Counted from the stretch's first letter, positions 12,330-26,188 are shown. The stretch: 64,000 nt of DNA from Bombus terrestris (GCF_910591885.1 NC_063278.1:2975501-3039500), one strand, 5' to 3'. Program-made: numbers and translations. Notes: a model not told the origin generated them from the sequence alone.

Positions 12330-13955
12330 GGTTTTATGGAAAATTACGTTACATTTCATTAAAATTACATTACATTTCGTCAACGTTGTCGTAACGAGAC
12401 TGTCGCAGTAAAGTTTGCGATCGATTCAAAGAAGTTGCAAGAGTATTTTCGCAGCGATTTTAACGTACAATTATCGTTTTGACGATGGTCTCGCTAAGAA
12501 GAAGACAAAACTATTGAAACGATCACTTTTCTGACCCAAAATTTCAATTTATTCGAGCACACGTTAACAACAATTGACAGATTCCTCGAACATCTATGGG
12601 TCCCGTACCATAGTCTTTGGTAATTCGTATAGTTTGTTCGACAGAGACTGCACAGAATTACGTTCCTTTTTGGGACCGTTTTTCGAATGCCACCAATGCT
12701 TCGACACATCTCACCATTGCCACTTTCGTTTGCCGCTTCCATTTGTATAAAACAGCGCTTATTATCGTCTTTAATTATCATCTTCAATTTTGTCAAATCA
12801 TTTCACAACGTCGGTGTATTTAAGATCCTTCTATCGTTGCCAGCATCCGCAGGAATCTACGCGCTTAAACAATTTTCGATATCGTGTGTTTGCCTCTTAA
12901 TATCTTCGCCACTGTGGCTTCTCCAACGTCGCGTACCTTTGCGAATAAAGTGATCTCACCACTTGCGATAGTTAGAACGCTATTAATTTTGAACTAGGCT
13001 GCTCTTATTACAATGAGAATTGGGTGGATCGAATAAAGCGAAGAATACAGAGGAACATGGCGAACAATCGACTGTACGCACATACTTTGACGTTCGCGAT
13101 GCGTAACATCATCGACAAATATTTTCCAATTTCTATATATCATTTTTAGCTTCGTTTCAAATTTTAAGTTGAATTTTAAAGTTGTGATAACTTGGCTCGT
13201 GCGAGTTCTGAACGAGATGTCTGTAATTTAATGGAAAAACGAGAATCTAATGGCCAGTTTTGGGATTAAGAAACAGGTATCGAACCATAGCAACGTCCAA
13301 TGAACTATAGCGATGACGATAAACCGTACGAAGACTACGGACGGATATAAATAATTTAATTTCGACTTACTGTTTTAGGAACAATGTTTACCCGGTTTTA
13401 TTCGCGTGGGTGAGCTTTCCCTGAACTCGAGTGCACGTGTGCACAGCGTTCACATGTTGCTGTGGAAATACGAGCGACTGTAAATTTCAATCTTCATACT
13501 GTACTAGTGCTTTAACAGCATTAACGCTAAGAATACGATCAGTGTCACAATAACGCGCAGCCATTGTTTCGTTCTCTGGTTTCCTTCGCCACGATCGCGT
13601 TTACCGTTCCTTGACTTTGAACCTCTGTCTCTTGGAACACATTTTTTTAAATCATTCCTCTGCTTCTTAAAAGCTTTTTAAAAATTTCTAACATTCTTTC
13701 TTTCGACATTCTCTTCGATAGTCCCGTTTTCTATATTTTCTTCCAAATTCACCAAGATAGTCGCGCATACCGTGTAAAGAAGCTATCTTCGTAGAAAGAA
13801 GCGAGAGGAAAGCTTGGAAAATATCGTGAGACGACGAGAAGACCGTGGATTTTTAGACGTTTTTAGGAAATTTCAAAATTGCATCGAGTGCACGTACGAA
13901 GAGACATAGAAAATACTCGAAATGTACGTTCCGTCTTCTACGATTCTGCAGTTGC
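12330..13955. other. Spacer between the inverted mariner-ended repeats
   Basis: No gene recognised. A minus-strand frame at 12796-12494 is the longest, but I see no transposase motif in it. The spacer could be the body of a decayed element or older host DNA. Confidence 0.4.
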
Positions 13956-13959
13956 TAGG

Positions 13960-14440
13960 TATCGTGTTAGCAACTAAATGATCGCGGATTTTGTCATTAG
14001 GTGGTAACTTGGTTGCCAATCCAATACAATAGACAACCTGGAAGATGCTTTGCCGCTGAGCGTAGCCATCCACGTGCCATTTAATAATTATTTAATAATA
14101 AAGTTAGACAAATTTACCAAACGTCCAGCTGGACAAATTGCAAAGCACAAATTAAAAATAAAAAATGAAAAAGAATAGAAATAATGTCCCGTGGTGTGGT
14201 TGGAAAAGCGTCGGGAAACTTCCTGGAGCCACTGTACACGGAGGCGACGGTCGTCGCAGAAAGGGGCCTGAAGGAGTCAAAGGAGCGACGCTCGCCTCTA
14301 CGCGGCCAAAGGGCCTGTTAATCGTCGTTGCACGATTTTACCGCCACACGGTTTATATTGTGTTGGCAACTAAGTGACTGCGGGTTTCGTCATTACCACC
14401 GAATGACAAAATCCGCAATCGCTTAGTTGCCAACCCAATA
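13960..14440 (+). mobile_element. Mariner-ended repeat, right member of the inverted pair, hairpins at both ends
   Basis: About 480 bp bounded by two hairpins, each made of facing mariner ends: 13960-14027 (tatcgtgttagcaac ... ggttgccaatccaata) and 14355-14440 (tattgtgttggcaac ... agttgccaacccaata). The interior is the inverse of 11958-12290. This suggests a compound MITE or two MITEs that mobilised flanking DNA. Confidence 0.65.
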
Positions 14441-15261
14441 CTTCGTGACACGTCGATAGTGGCAAGAGGAGGTAAAGCGTTGGCCGTTGTCCAGAACGCA
14501 GCAGTCCATCACTTCCATTCACATTACGCAGGTAAACGCGCCTCGTCCATCCACGATATGTACAATTTGAACGATCGTGTATTTCACTTGCCTCTGTTAC
14601 AAACGTGAGACGTTTCGACGAACAATTTGCAAGGTTTCGCCGTGGCTCGTTTTTCTTCTTACGGTAAAATTTCGTTGGCGCGATACGAAGCAGCCAAAGC
14701 CCGATGACGATGACGCACAAGAGCAAAGGGTTAATGTATCGAGATCGGGGGAACAAGGCGCGGGTTGGAAAATGGGACAGACGGACTGCCGCAATTGAGG
14801 ATTCACGTTAGTTTCCGAGAATTCTAGATTGCCTTTAATTAATCGCTATCGCGTTCTTAAACGGACTACGAGTTTTCGCATCCACGTCGATAATTACGGC
14901 CAATGCTTTCTAAACGAACGATGCAAATGCGTTCTCCCTGGCTCGATACGTCTTCGCGCCGCTATAAATATTTAATGGATTTAAAAGAGCAAAACAGACT
15001 TATGCAAATGGATGGATGTGGAAGAAACTCGAAAAAGTCCGGGGATATGTCGAGGATGTCGTTGCGTTTTATTAAACGACGGCTACGTACAGCGAGATGA
15101 ATCATACGATTCGTTAATGAAACGGGAAAGCGAAGAATAATGTAACGATGGTGGCTAAACTATTTTTACGAGGTCATACTCGATCGGAGGATGTTTCGAT
15201 TTTGGGAAAAATCTGTCTTTGCCGTTTTGCTCGTTTATTCTTATATTCTTTACTTATTGTA

Positions 15262-15482
15262 TTAGGTTGTTCTTAAAGTTGCTTTCGTTTTATAAGGAAA
15301 TAATAGACGCGCGATGTTTTTTGTTTTATATTAGTTTATCGATTGATTTGTTGAATCATCGAACGTAATAATAGAAATAGAACGAAATGGATCGTAGTTA
15401 ATTCGATGAAATAATCTAAAACAGAAATTGTTGTTCATCTATTATCACCTTATGAAACGAAAGATACTTTTCGGACAATCTA
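15262..15482. mobile_element. Mariner-type MITE (taggttgtt ends)
   Basis: The left end taggttgttcttaaagttgc and right end ttttcggacaatcta are inverted relatives. The body shares aatagaacgaaatggatcgta and tgttcatctattatcacct with the copy at 32860-33056. It is non-coding. Confidence 0.65.
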
Positions 15483-15789
15483 ATATATTCTTCGCGCTCG
15501 TATCGCTTCTGATATCTTCTATTCGTTTTGCTAATTAATTCGCCCGTGGAAAGGGCGGATTACGAGAATACGGAATAGAAACCGAGAGATCGAACGATGA
15601 AAGCAAATATTTCAAATTTACAAACTGCGTGTATTTTGATAACGTCTATGAAAATATAACATCCATTTCGGATCGTACAGAAACATAGAGAACAGCAGGG
15701 TTGATCTTGCATATTTTTCATTCGGATAATGTCAACTAATATATCGTATCTCGGAAGTAACGTTAAACTTGTGTCAACGTTACGCGCTA

Positions 15790-18118
15790 TAATTTTTCTA
15801 ACGTTCCAAGATCCATTTTTAAATTGTTGAAAAATACGATCGGGCTTCCTCAAATCTTATCTACGAAACAAGACATCTTGACGTGGATTTACCAAAACTA
15901 ACGTACAAAATTATCAAAGAGGTTCTCCAAAGGTAAGCAGAAAATTCGTAGAGCGAAACATTTCTTATCTGCAACTATGTTCCACGTGCAAGTCCTGTAC
16001 CGTAGACTTTGCGACTGACTATACTTTGCTACAATTTTTCTAACCTTCCAAGATCTATTTTTAAATTGTTAAAAAATATGGTCGGGCTTCTTGAAATCTT
16101 ATCTACGAAACAAAGCAACTTGACGTAGATTTACTAAAAATTAACGTACAAAATTATCAAAGAGAGATCAAATGTCAATCACTTCTTATTTGCAACTATG
16201 TTCCACGTGCAAGGCCTGTACCGTAGACTTTTGCGACTGTCTCTACTTTGCTACAATTTTTCTAACCTTCCAAGATCTATTTTTAAATTGTTGAAAAATA
16301 CGATCGGGCTTCTTGAAATCTTATCTATGAAACAAGACATCTTGACGTGGATTTACCAAAACTAACGTACAAAATTATCAAAGAGATTCTCCAAAGCTAA
16401 GCAGAAAATTCGTAGAGCGAAACATTTCTTATCTGCAACTATGTTACACGTGCAAGTCCTGTACCGTAGACTTTGCGACTGACTATACTTTGCTACAATT
16501 TTTCTAACCTTCCAAGATCTATTTTTAAATTGTTGAAAAATATGATCGGGCTTCTTCAAATCTTATCTACGAAACAAAGCAACTTGACGTAGATTTACTA
16601 AAAATTAACGTACAAAATTATCAAAGAGAGATCAAATGTCAATCACTTCTTATTTGCAACTATGTTCCACGTGCAAGGCCTGTACCGTAGACTTTTGCGA
16701 CTGTCTCTACTTTGCTACAATTTTTCTAACCTTCCAAGATCTATTTTTAAATTGTTGAAAAATACGATCGGGCTTCTTCAAATCTTATCTACGAAACAAG
16801 ACATCTTGACGTGAATTTACCAAAAACTAACGTACAAAATTATCAAAGAGGTTCTCTAAAAGTAAGCAGAAAATTCGTAGAGCGAAACATTTCTTATCTG
16901 CAACTATGTTCCACGTGCAAGTCCTGTACCGTAGACTTTGCGACTGACTATACTTTGCTACAATTTTTCTAACCTTCCAAGATCTATTTTTAAATTGTTA
17001 AAAAAAATGGTCGGGCTTCTTGAAATCTTATCTACGAAACAAAGCAACTTGACGTAGATTTACTAAAAATTAACGTACAAAATTATCAAAGAGAGATCAA
17101 ATGTCAATCACTTCTTATTTTCAACTATGTTCCACGTGCAGATCCTGTACCGTAGACTTTTGCGACTGTCTCTACTTTGCTACAATTTTTCTAACCTTCC
17201 AAGATCTATTTTTAAATTGTTGAAAAATACGATCGGGCTTCTTGAAATCTTATCTATGAAACAAGACATCTTGACGTGGATTTACCAAAACTAACGTACA
17301 AAATTATCAAAGAGATTCTCCAAAGGTAAGCAGAAAATTCGTAGAGCGAAACATTTCTTATCTGCAACTATGTTACACGTGCAAGTCCTGTACCATAGAC
17401 TTTTGCGACTGTCTCTACTTTGCTACAATTTTTCTAACCTTCCAAGATCTATTTTTAAATTGTTAAAAAATATGGTCGGGCTTCTTGAAATCTTATCTAC
17501 GAAACAAAGCAACTTGACGTAGATTTACTAAAAATTAACGTACAAAATTATCAAAGAGAGATCAAATGTCAATCACTTCTTATTTTCAACTATGTTCCAC
17601 GTGCAGATCCTGTACCGTAGACTTTTGCGACTGTCTCTACTTTGCTACAATTTTTCTAACCTTCCAAGATCTATTTTTAAATTGTTGAAAAATACGATCG
17701 GGCTTCTTGAAATCTTATCTATGAAACAAGACATCTTGACGTGGATTTACCAAAACTAACGTACAAAATTATCAAAGAGGTTTTCCAAAGGTAAGCAGAA
17801 AATTCGTAGAGCGAAACATTTCTTATCTGCAACTATGTTACACGTGCAAGTCCTGTAGACTTTGCGACTGACTATACTTTGCTACAATTTTTCTAACGTT
17901 CCAAGATCTATTTTTAAATTGTTGAAGAATATGATCGGGTTTCTTGAAATCTTATCTACGAAACAAAGCAACTTGACGTGGATTTACCAAAAACTAACGT
18001 ACAAAATTATCAAAGAGATTCTCCAAAGGTAAGAAGAAAATTCGTAGTCAACCACTTATCTGCAACGATGTTCCACGTGCAAGGCCTGTACCGTAGACTT
18101 TTGCGACTGACTATACTT
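15790..18118. repeat. Satellite array: alternating 242- and 222-bp units (about 464-bp dimer)
   Basis: The landmark caatttttctaac recurs at about 15790, 16032, 16254, 16496, 16718, 16961, 17183, 17426, 17648 and 17885, giving spacings of 242, 222, 242, 222, 243, 222, 243, 222 and 237 bp. Long units carry ccaaaggtaagcagaaaatt and gtagagcgaaacatt; short units carry gagatcaaatgtcaatcact instead. Both end in tgtaccgtagacttt-gcgact. This is a higher-order dimer with about ten monomers, very uniform between dimers. The short open frames here are by-products. Confidence 0.92.
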
Positions 18119-21100
18119 TACTACGCGCGTTTATGAACGGAGTTGAAAACCGATCGGAGCCGTGACACATTCGGAACCCGCCCACAGCGCACCACGTGCT
18201 CCGCACGTCTGCAGCCGAGGTCTCGCTAGGGAGACAGTGACAAAGAAGACGCAACAGGAAAAAGAGAAAAGGAAAAACGAAAGAAAGAAAGAAATACACG
18301 AACGTCGTGCGTGTCGCGCATTGTATCGTCCTTTTTTCGTTTCAAAACCATTCGTCGTCTTACGAGGTCCATAGGCACGTTTTTTGCCTCGATCTTGGCA
18401 TTGGTCCTCGAAATGACGCACATGTCGTCTCCGGGACCAATTGCCATTCCGTATCGGCAAGAACATCGTTAACTATCGTCTTCTCGCGTCCACTCGACGC
18501 GCTTAAACGTCACTTGAAAATTCCACTCGACTTTCGTACTTTCGCATTTTTCTTAACAGCAATACACGACGATGAGATAAAGTTCGTGGGAACCGCGTAC
18601 GAATTCCGTCTCTGACTCACCGCATTAGTTCCTTTCACGAGTCATTCGTCATGGCAACCGACAGGACATCCGTAGAACGAGGAAAACCTTCGATTGTCCT
18701 CGACAGATTAGCAAATTGTCAGTCCACGTAATGCGAAGCAAAGTCTATGAAACGGAACGTAAAATTCACCAAATCGACGATACCGTGCGTTTGATAAAAT
18801 ACGATATTTTCGACTGTATGCGACGTTTAATGTCGTGGTATTTTTGACAAGCAAGTTTGCTTCTTACTAAATAGCTCGAGACAGTTCGAGATCGAACACA
18901 CTGCTTCTTCTTCGTTTTCCTATACGTTTTTTCAATTTTTCCACGATCGACTGGTCGACGATGTATGGAATTAATTAGCGAGAAATTAATAAAAATTCGC
19001 GACTTTCAACAACGTACGACACTGTCTGTATGGATTGCGATGCGCGAACGGAAACCGACCGTCACGACGGAAGAAAGACGGCGGCGTGGAGCGACGTGCG
19101 ATCGGCCTGTTCGTCACCGTCACCGCGGATGGACTGCTTACCGCGCTAGATACGGGCCCAAAGCAAGTCAACAGAGGGGGAACGGACTTAGGCGACTCGA
19201 ACGACGACGAGTGTAAATGCAAGCTGCTTGTTGACATGTATACGACCACGAGCGAACCAGCGAAGCTCGAAGATGCTTTTAGGAAACGTTTATCACGCGT
19301 TTTGTCGTAATTGTCCAACGACAATTTCGCTTCTCGTTCGAACAAGTACGCACGGTGGCTGGCGAAAGTATATATATATATATATATTATTCTTTTTATT
19401 TAATTTCAGCTGCACAGCTCACAGGAAATGGACATTGGTTTTACGATATTTTCTCAAACTGACGCGCGGTCGTATCTTTCTTACATTTGGCTTCGTAAAC
19501 GCAAAGTTCGTAAAACCGAAGCCTGTTCTTGGCTCGTGAAAGTATTCCAACGTTTGTAGCAAAATTTTATAAACTTCAACGGGCTAATTCATCGCGCTAA
19601 TTCAAAATATTTGCTCGCGTCGACTATCAAAATTGTACGTACACACGCGCAACTACTACTACTATACTATTCACATAGAATCACATTGCCAGATCGCCAG
19701 AGGAATGACAAAGTTGCTTAAAACCAGCGCCTATTCCTCAGTCGCGGAAGTATCCGCGCACAACGTTTTGCAAACCCAAGGTGCCCGTTAACAGGTACGC
19801 GATTACGGTGACTCGTCGAGGCGCGTCAACCATCGAAACCGTGGTCGTTTAGGGACGACTATCGCTTATACGATGCTGGTTTTCTCGCCGCGGCAATGAC
19901 TCACGTTTTGAGGATCAGCGATATTCTTTACGGTGGCTGACGATCAACGTGGACGACGAGTTTCCATGAAACCCGCATCCGGGTACCAGGAACCAACGAG
20001 ATTACGTTAATTTGCGAGCGTAAGATAAATCGCATGTACGAACGTCTATTGGCGTTGATTAAGATTTTCGCGTGCTCGTCTCTACGTATCGATTCTTCGA
20101 ATTTGTTAGAGTTTAGCGCGTATGCGCGATATCGTGTACGGAGTAAAGTTAAAGCGATTTAGGTCGACGTTTTTATAGAAAGGGGTCCGAACAACGAGCG
20201 GTCCCTTGACAATAAATCGTCAAACGCTTGGTTTTTATTAGAGCCGGGGGTGTAACCGTAAGCTTAATCTGGGCCAATATGAAACGCTGCCGGTGAGTGG
20301 CAAACCGTCGACGCTTCAGCGACGATAGCGCGTCAAACGATCTGGTCGATTCGAACGATGGTTTTCCGCGGACCTCGCGTTCCAAGAAATTTCGCCGTTT
20401 AACGCGAAAGCGACGCTTTCTAATTTCCGGAACGATCCGTTGTTTCTTCGCGCAATGACTCACGAAAATATTTGATTGCTTATGAAATCACCGATGACAT
20501 TTTCTTCTTACGTTCGTTCAACGAACGAACTATCGCCCGACTGTACCGATAAAACGCAAAATCGATATAAAAACGTATTAAAAAGTTGTCGCGCGTTTAT
20601 CGCAAAGTGTACGATATCGGCCGTGTCCGCGATTTTGTATTATACGAATTTTTTTTACCCGAGAACAACGTTTAATATAGTCGATAACGATCGTTTATGG
20701 CTGCCTTTAAATCACGATTAATTCTATGCTACAAACGACGAGTAGATAAGCTGGAAGCTTTTCCATTCCTCTTATTTATACAAACTATATCATGGCTATT
20801 GATCATTTTTACAAATGTGTAAAAATAGTCACTGCGAGTTACCTTGTAGACTTATTTGCACGTCTATCAAACAGCTACGTATCTCTCGTACACGGATCCA
20901 CTGATAATCTATCTGTCACAGTTTCTCGTACGAATTCTTCTCAACGCGTTCCATTTTCCCCTAAAACGGGAATACTAACTCGAAACTCGACCAAAAATCT
21001 ACCGTCGTTGCGAACGTATCGAGGAAAATCGCGTGAAAATTCAACGACTCTCGATTTCTAATATAACAAACAGACAGACAGACGGACGCGCGTGTTACGC

Positions 21101-22495
21101 AACGTAGAAACGAAAGAATCGATTGGAATATCGTCCAACGATCGACGGAAGACGTCGAAGAGGAAAGCTTCGGTTTAGAGACGATTTGCATCATCCCCTT
21201 CGTCAAATCGTCTCGACGAAAAGCTTCCGTTTTAATTAATTATATTTACCCGGTGAACGATCGAACGAGCGGGTAAATGGCGTTTCCTTCTTGCGAAGGA
21301 GGAAGAGGCGGACGAAAGAAAAAAAGAGGAGAACGGTGATTCCACTTCCGATTTATTAGGGGCGCGGTAGATACTCTTCCGTTGTGCGCGCTCGTACCCA
21401 GCTGCTTTCTCCCCCTTTGTACGGCTCGATCGTACGGCAGCCTGCCTGCTAAGCAAATGTAATTATTTTTAAAAAGGATGTAGGGACCGTGGTGTTTTCA
21501 TGCGGACGGAACGCGTGCTTCGAACGAAAGCGTAGGTGCTTTAAGAGTAAGCATCGAGGATGAGTCGATGCGCCACGTTTCTATAAATCATTCGGGAAGC
21601 GTAATCGCGGTGTACACCTACATCCAGCAGCTTTCTTACCGACAACGATCGCGTGATTTGTAATGTCGCGTGCACCGGAAGTCATCGTACGATACGACGG
21701 CATTTACGTGGAATTTTAAAACGCTACGAGACATCTTCGTCGTTGTCGGTTTTGTAGAAAGTTTGCGTTTCCGACGTTTGTCTGGAACGCTGAATTTTTA
21801 ACGTCTTTTAATCGTCTTTCTCTTCTTTTTTTTCTTCTTTTCTTCAGGAAATTTGCATCGAAGAAGAAACACAGGAAACGCGGAGGATGTCCGAAAAATA
21901 CGAAAGCGTAACACGGTGTTTGATATTACGTAACGTCGCGTATCGCGGTATACAAAGGTTGAAAGGTTTTTCGGAAGTCTGACATTCTCGCAGAAATCTA
22001 GGGAACCCGTACGAATACGTAAAAATGGACGAAACGTTGTTTAAGTTAAAAAGTTTCAGTTATCGTGATATTCGGTGGACGAAGAAGATCGCTATTTAGG
22101 TTCCAGTTATTTAATTATGCGCGTAAAAATATAAAACCACGCGCACGCTCTAAAAATAACGTTTCGCGCGAAAGTGAAAGAGACTTTTGCTCGAATCGAC
22201 GGATTACTTTGTGGCAGCGTGATTGCTGTTGCCGAGGCTCGTCGTGTATTCTATTAAGCATCCACGCCTCCACAACGTGGCACGTTAAACGTCGTTCGTT
22301 AAACCACGACTTCGCTGATTTCGCCGTTGATGTCTTACCGCCCTCGGATTTGTTAACAGGTCCAGATTGAAAGAGATCGCCGTAATTCGCTAAGAAACCT
22401 GCTTAATTTGCCATTCTACCGATCGAAGGTCTATCGTTCTCCTTGCGAAAGTAAACGAGTCTTCTAAAAATAAATATAAAATTAGAAAATGATCC
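18119..22495. other. CpG-rich non-coding stretch
   Basis: Much richer in CG dinucleotides than the flanks, with purine- or pyrimidine-rich runs and a TA microsatellite near 19371-19388. Several overlapping frames exist on both strands but none shows a recognisable domain or clear splice partners. It could hold untranslated first exons or enhancers of the divergent GPCR genes. Confidence 0.4.
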
Positions 22496-22739
22496 ATTAA
22501 AAAAAAAAAAAAAAATAGAAGAAGATCTTTGTGATTTCTGAAAAGATAATAAGAATAAGATCGTTACGCTTCTAATTATCGGTATTTTAATAAATGATAA
22601 TTAATCGTTAAGCTTATTTTTCCTGTTATCTCCATAATACGTATATTTGTTCTACCTACGCTTATGGTCGATATATTTGTTTGTCGTAATTCGTCTATCT
22701 TTTCAGAAATCACAAAGATCTTCTTCTATTTTTTTTAAT
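22496..22739. mobile_element. 244-bp inverted-repeat element with ~40-bp near-perfect ends
   Basis: The left arm (attaaaa... tagaagaagatctttgtg atttctgaaaagata) and right arm (tatcttttcagaaatc acaaagatcttcttcta ttttttttaat) are reverse complements over about 40 bp, apart from the A/T run length. The interior is AT-rich and non-coding. This fits a MITE; the superfamily is not identified. Confidence 0.6.
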
Positions 22740-25700
22740 CGACGTGCAAAAGTTAATGTTTTATATTGACGTTTCTAATTGTAACGCGATTCGTTTATGA
22801 TACGATTTTTTGATCGGCTAAATATCTATAAACGGCGATGTATGTAGGTCACTATAGCGCGTAGATTCGCGCGATTCTCTCAAGAAACTTAATAAAATAG
22901 ATTTTCGTCCGGTAGAATAAATATTCTCTTGTTCGTGAAGGACACTAACCCCACGCCTGCGCTCTATTAGAATCCAGAAAACTCATCTGTACGAGCGAAT
23001 TCGGTGGTCCAGTTAGCCGATCGGTTAGTCGCTTCGCGAATACCGCGAGACCAGTTCCGATCGAGATTTCTATTTTCGTGATATCTTCGCCGCCTCAGTC
23101 TCTCGTTAGAGCCGACAGCCTACGCGTATTTCGATCGTCGAAAAATCGCGTTCGGTTTCTTAAATATCGAGAGGTCGTGCAGTCGTCGACGGTTTACGAG
23201 CGAACGGAAATGTAACTACGAGTCCTTTGTAACTCTTAACGCGAACCGTGCCAGTACTACGGAGGATAAAGAAGAAGAGAACGTGACAATTTCTATTTCC
23301 GCAATATTTTCATCGCGTAAGAACCGAAGAACTTTTAGAATCGAATCCGCTGAAAATCTGTTCAATTTTAGCGCGTGTCGAAACAAGACGTTTTATGCAC
23401 AGCGTTGCTCGTTTCTCTCTTCCGCGAGTGTGGCGAATATCGTCGGTGTGAAATTTTCCGCGAAACATCATCTCGGAAATTCCGTCGGAACTTGCTAAGA
23501 AACGAAGATCCAAGATGTGCAACAGGTTCAAATACTCGCGTCGTACTTCTCTAGATTTCCCTGCGAAAGGCGACGAACGTGTCGCTAAACGGGATCGTAG
23601 CCCGCGCGCTGTACCTCGCGAAGGCGTGAAATTTCATTCATAGTTGGTTGTGCGTGCACGTTTCATGGAAATTGGATAGTTTGAACGCGTAAGATGAGAA
23701 TAGAAGGCGGAAGAGGCAGATTGAAAACGAAGTTTACCGGCAAAGCTGAAAGAGGCAGATCAAAATCTGCACGTGCTTCTGTTCGTCCGCAGTCGCATAA
23801 ATGATTCGCATCAATGAACTCAGAACCGTCGGCGTCTACTTCTTACGAAGGTAAGCGCTTCTTCCATCGATCGTAGGTAAGAACCGTCGACGATAACAGC
23901 ACGGAAAACGACTGACAAAACGCGAATTCGCTTCCACCACCATCTCGTGACGCTACGTTGGAGAGGAAGATTGGACGTGTTGTTCGTTCGTACTGAAAAC
24001 GCGTAACTCGTAGACGCGCGAATTATCGTCGACCGTCGATTTTTAGCCGGTTTATCAGCCTTTCGTCTCCGCAGTTTGTCTTTCTGTCCTCTATCGTCGC
24101 AAATATATAATTATAAGCTTCAATTTCCGATGTTTCTGCCGAAACATCGAGACGATGTCTATCTGTTTCTTAAAATTGCGATTAGCGTTAAAGTAAAAAT
24201 AATTAGGCTGGCAAAGAAGTAGACGTAAACGTAGAAAAGAAAGGCAGAGGAAAAGGAAGCTTGTCACTTCGGTTTGTGTCAATCAAAAATAAATACTAAT
24301 CGCAATGTGATGTAAATTAGAAATAAGATTTTGTACGTAGAAGCGCAAACACGTACAGTGTACGAGCAGAGGAGATAAAACGAAAGAAATATACATCGAG
24401 ATTGCCTGTGCTAATAATCGTCGAACATTCGAACGATCGATCGTTTTTAACATCTCGACGGTGATTAGAACAGAGATTGGAAGAGATTTGCTGAACACAG
24501 CGCGGTACGTTTTTAATACGAGCACGATACGCGCTTATCGGAAGGAGTCGATAAATCGAAATACAACGGCGTATTCGCGCATCCGTGTACGATAGTCGAG
24601 GTGCATCGAGATAACGACGATCTTCGAAACATTCGTTCGTACCCGAGCGAGACGCGGAATTTCGCGTTTCTGTTTCGCGAACTGAGAGGCGAAACGCGAT
24701 TCGACGAAGCGGCTTGCGAGAGAAAGTAGGATTTTCGCTCGATCAAATATATTTCCCTGGTACGAGCTGCTTTTGTAAAATACATTTATTCGCCGGCACT
24801 TGGCGATCCCTCGAGAAACGCAAATTCGCCGGAAGATCGAGGCGAAGTTTGCTCCGCGGTTGAAAGAGCGTATCGTCACGAGCGGCGAAAATAGATTTCT
24901 CTCTCTTCCTCTTCGGCGCCCGAACGCGAGGAAAAAAGACGTACCTTCGTTGCATTTTCTCAACGCGCAGGAAAGAAAACGAGCGAGACAGTCGTTGAAC
25001 GGGGAGAAAGTAAATAAATGGTGAGCATAGGCGGCGGACGAACGAGCAGAGAGAAAAGGCAGGAAGATCGAAGCGAAACAAGCTTATTTACATAAAGAGC
25101 GTTGTTAATTTCGTTTAAGAACGTACGAGTGTTTTCCACTGACGGAGACAGCGACACGGTGATCGTAGCTACTCGAGACGTTTCAAAAACGCTACGTTTT
25201 TAAAATCATCTTACGATTACCGATTTAAGAATTTACTCGATCGTATGTTCAGCTGGCAGCTCGATAATTTACGTTTGAAACTGCCGTACGATTAACTACC
25301 GCTTTACCACCTTAATAATTTATACAATTGTTTGTTTAACTAATCGCGATACACTGGAAGCGATTTAACATTATCCAGTCTTAGACGATATTTTTTGATA
25401 GAGCACGCGTTTGTGCGTGTCTCGCGTAACTGGGCCAAATTATAGCATCAAAGCGATGGAACACGTGCAAACGAGAGAGGAACCCACGTATCACGTGATC
25501 CGTGTTTCCGATCCTCCGACTCGCTCGTGTTTCTAACATCGTATTTATCAAGATGTTCGATACTTTGTTTTTTGGCGTAGCTTCGTAGATTTCGAAAGCG
25601 ACGGTAAATTAGAAAGTAACAGCCGAAAAGTAAGAAAACGTAACGCGTAATACTCGCGTAATACACGAAATAGCGCACGGTTGAACGTACTTCAAACGCA

Positions 25701-26188
25701 AATCCGCATATCGCTGCTTAATATAGACGCGTGTCAATTTATTAGATATGCGAATTAAGTGGGAGTGTCGCGAACAAATAGGCACGTTTCATACGCAAAT
25801 AGCGTATGTGCTGTATCGGATTCCATGTCGCGTACATACGAGCGTATCAGCGTTTCCCAACGTGCGATACGTGTGCGCCTAACAGCGCGCAATTTTGGCT
25901 GTTTCCGTGTACAATTGCAACGCGATATCGCCATCGTCGTCGAGACGCGCGAGACCGTGCTTTTTATTCTAACAGACGTTTATTTTCACGCGATGCTTTT
26001 ACGCGTTGTTAGCTAGTCGACTGTCTGAAAATTGCATCGCTATCCACTTAAACGAAACTCGACGTTAAAACGAAGTGCAACTTGAAATTCGAATTAAAAA
26101 ATTTGATCGAATCGCCTTCGACTACGATCGTATCGGATCTCTTACGTTTATATTCTGTTATCGAAGTTTCTTTATTTTTTTTCTTTTT
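22740..26188. other. Intergenic, CpG-rich, no gene seen
   Basis: No supportable coding exon. The 22.9-23.3 kb portion is particularly CG-rich and could be a promoter or untranslated first exon for the moody-type gene, but no decisive motif was found. Confidence 0.4.

Noticed and set aside
12494..12796. Possible transposase remnant between the inverted mariner-ended repeats
   Set aside because: No catalytic D motifs or helix-turn-helix pattern could be read in any frame, so a transposase call is not supported.
18965..19345. Overlapping 80-120-codon frames on both strands near 19.0-19.3 kb
   Set aside because: The CpG-rich composition keeps several frames open at once. One plus frame looks moderately protein-like, but no start context, splice partner or family similarity could be shown.
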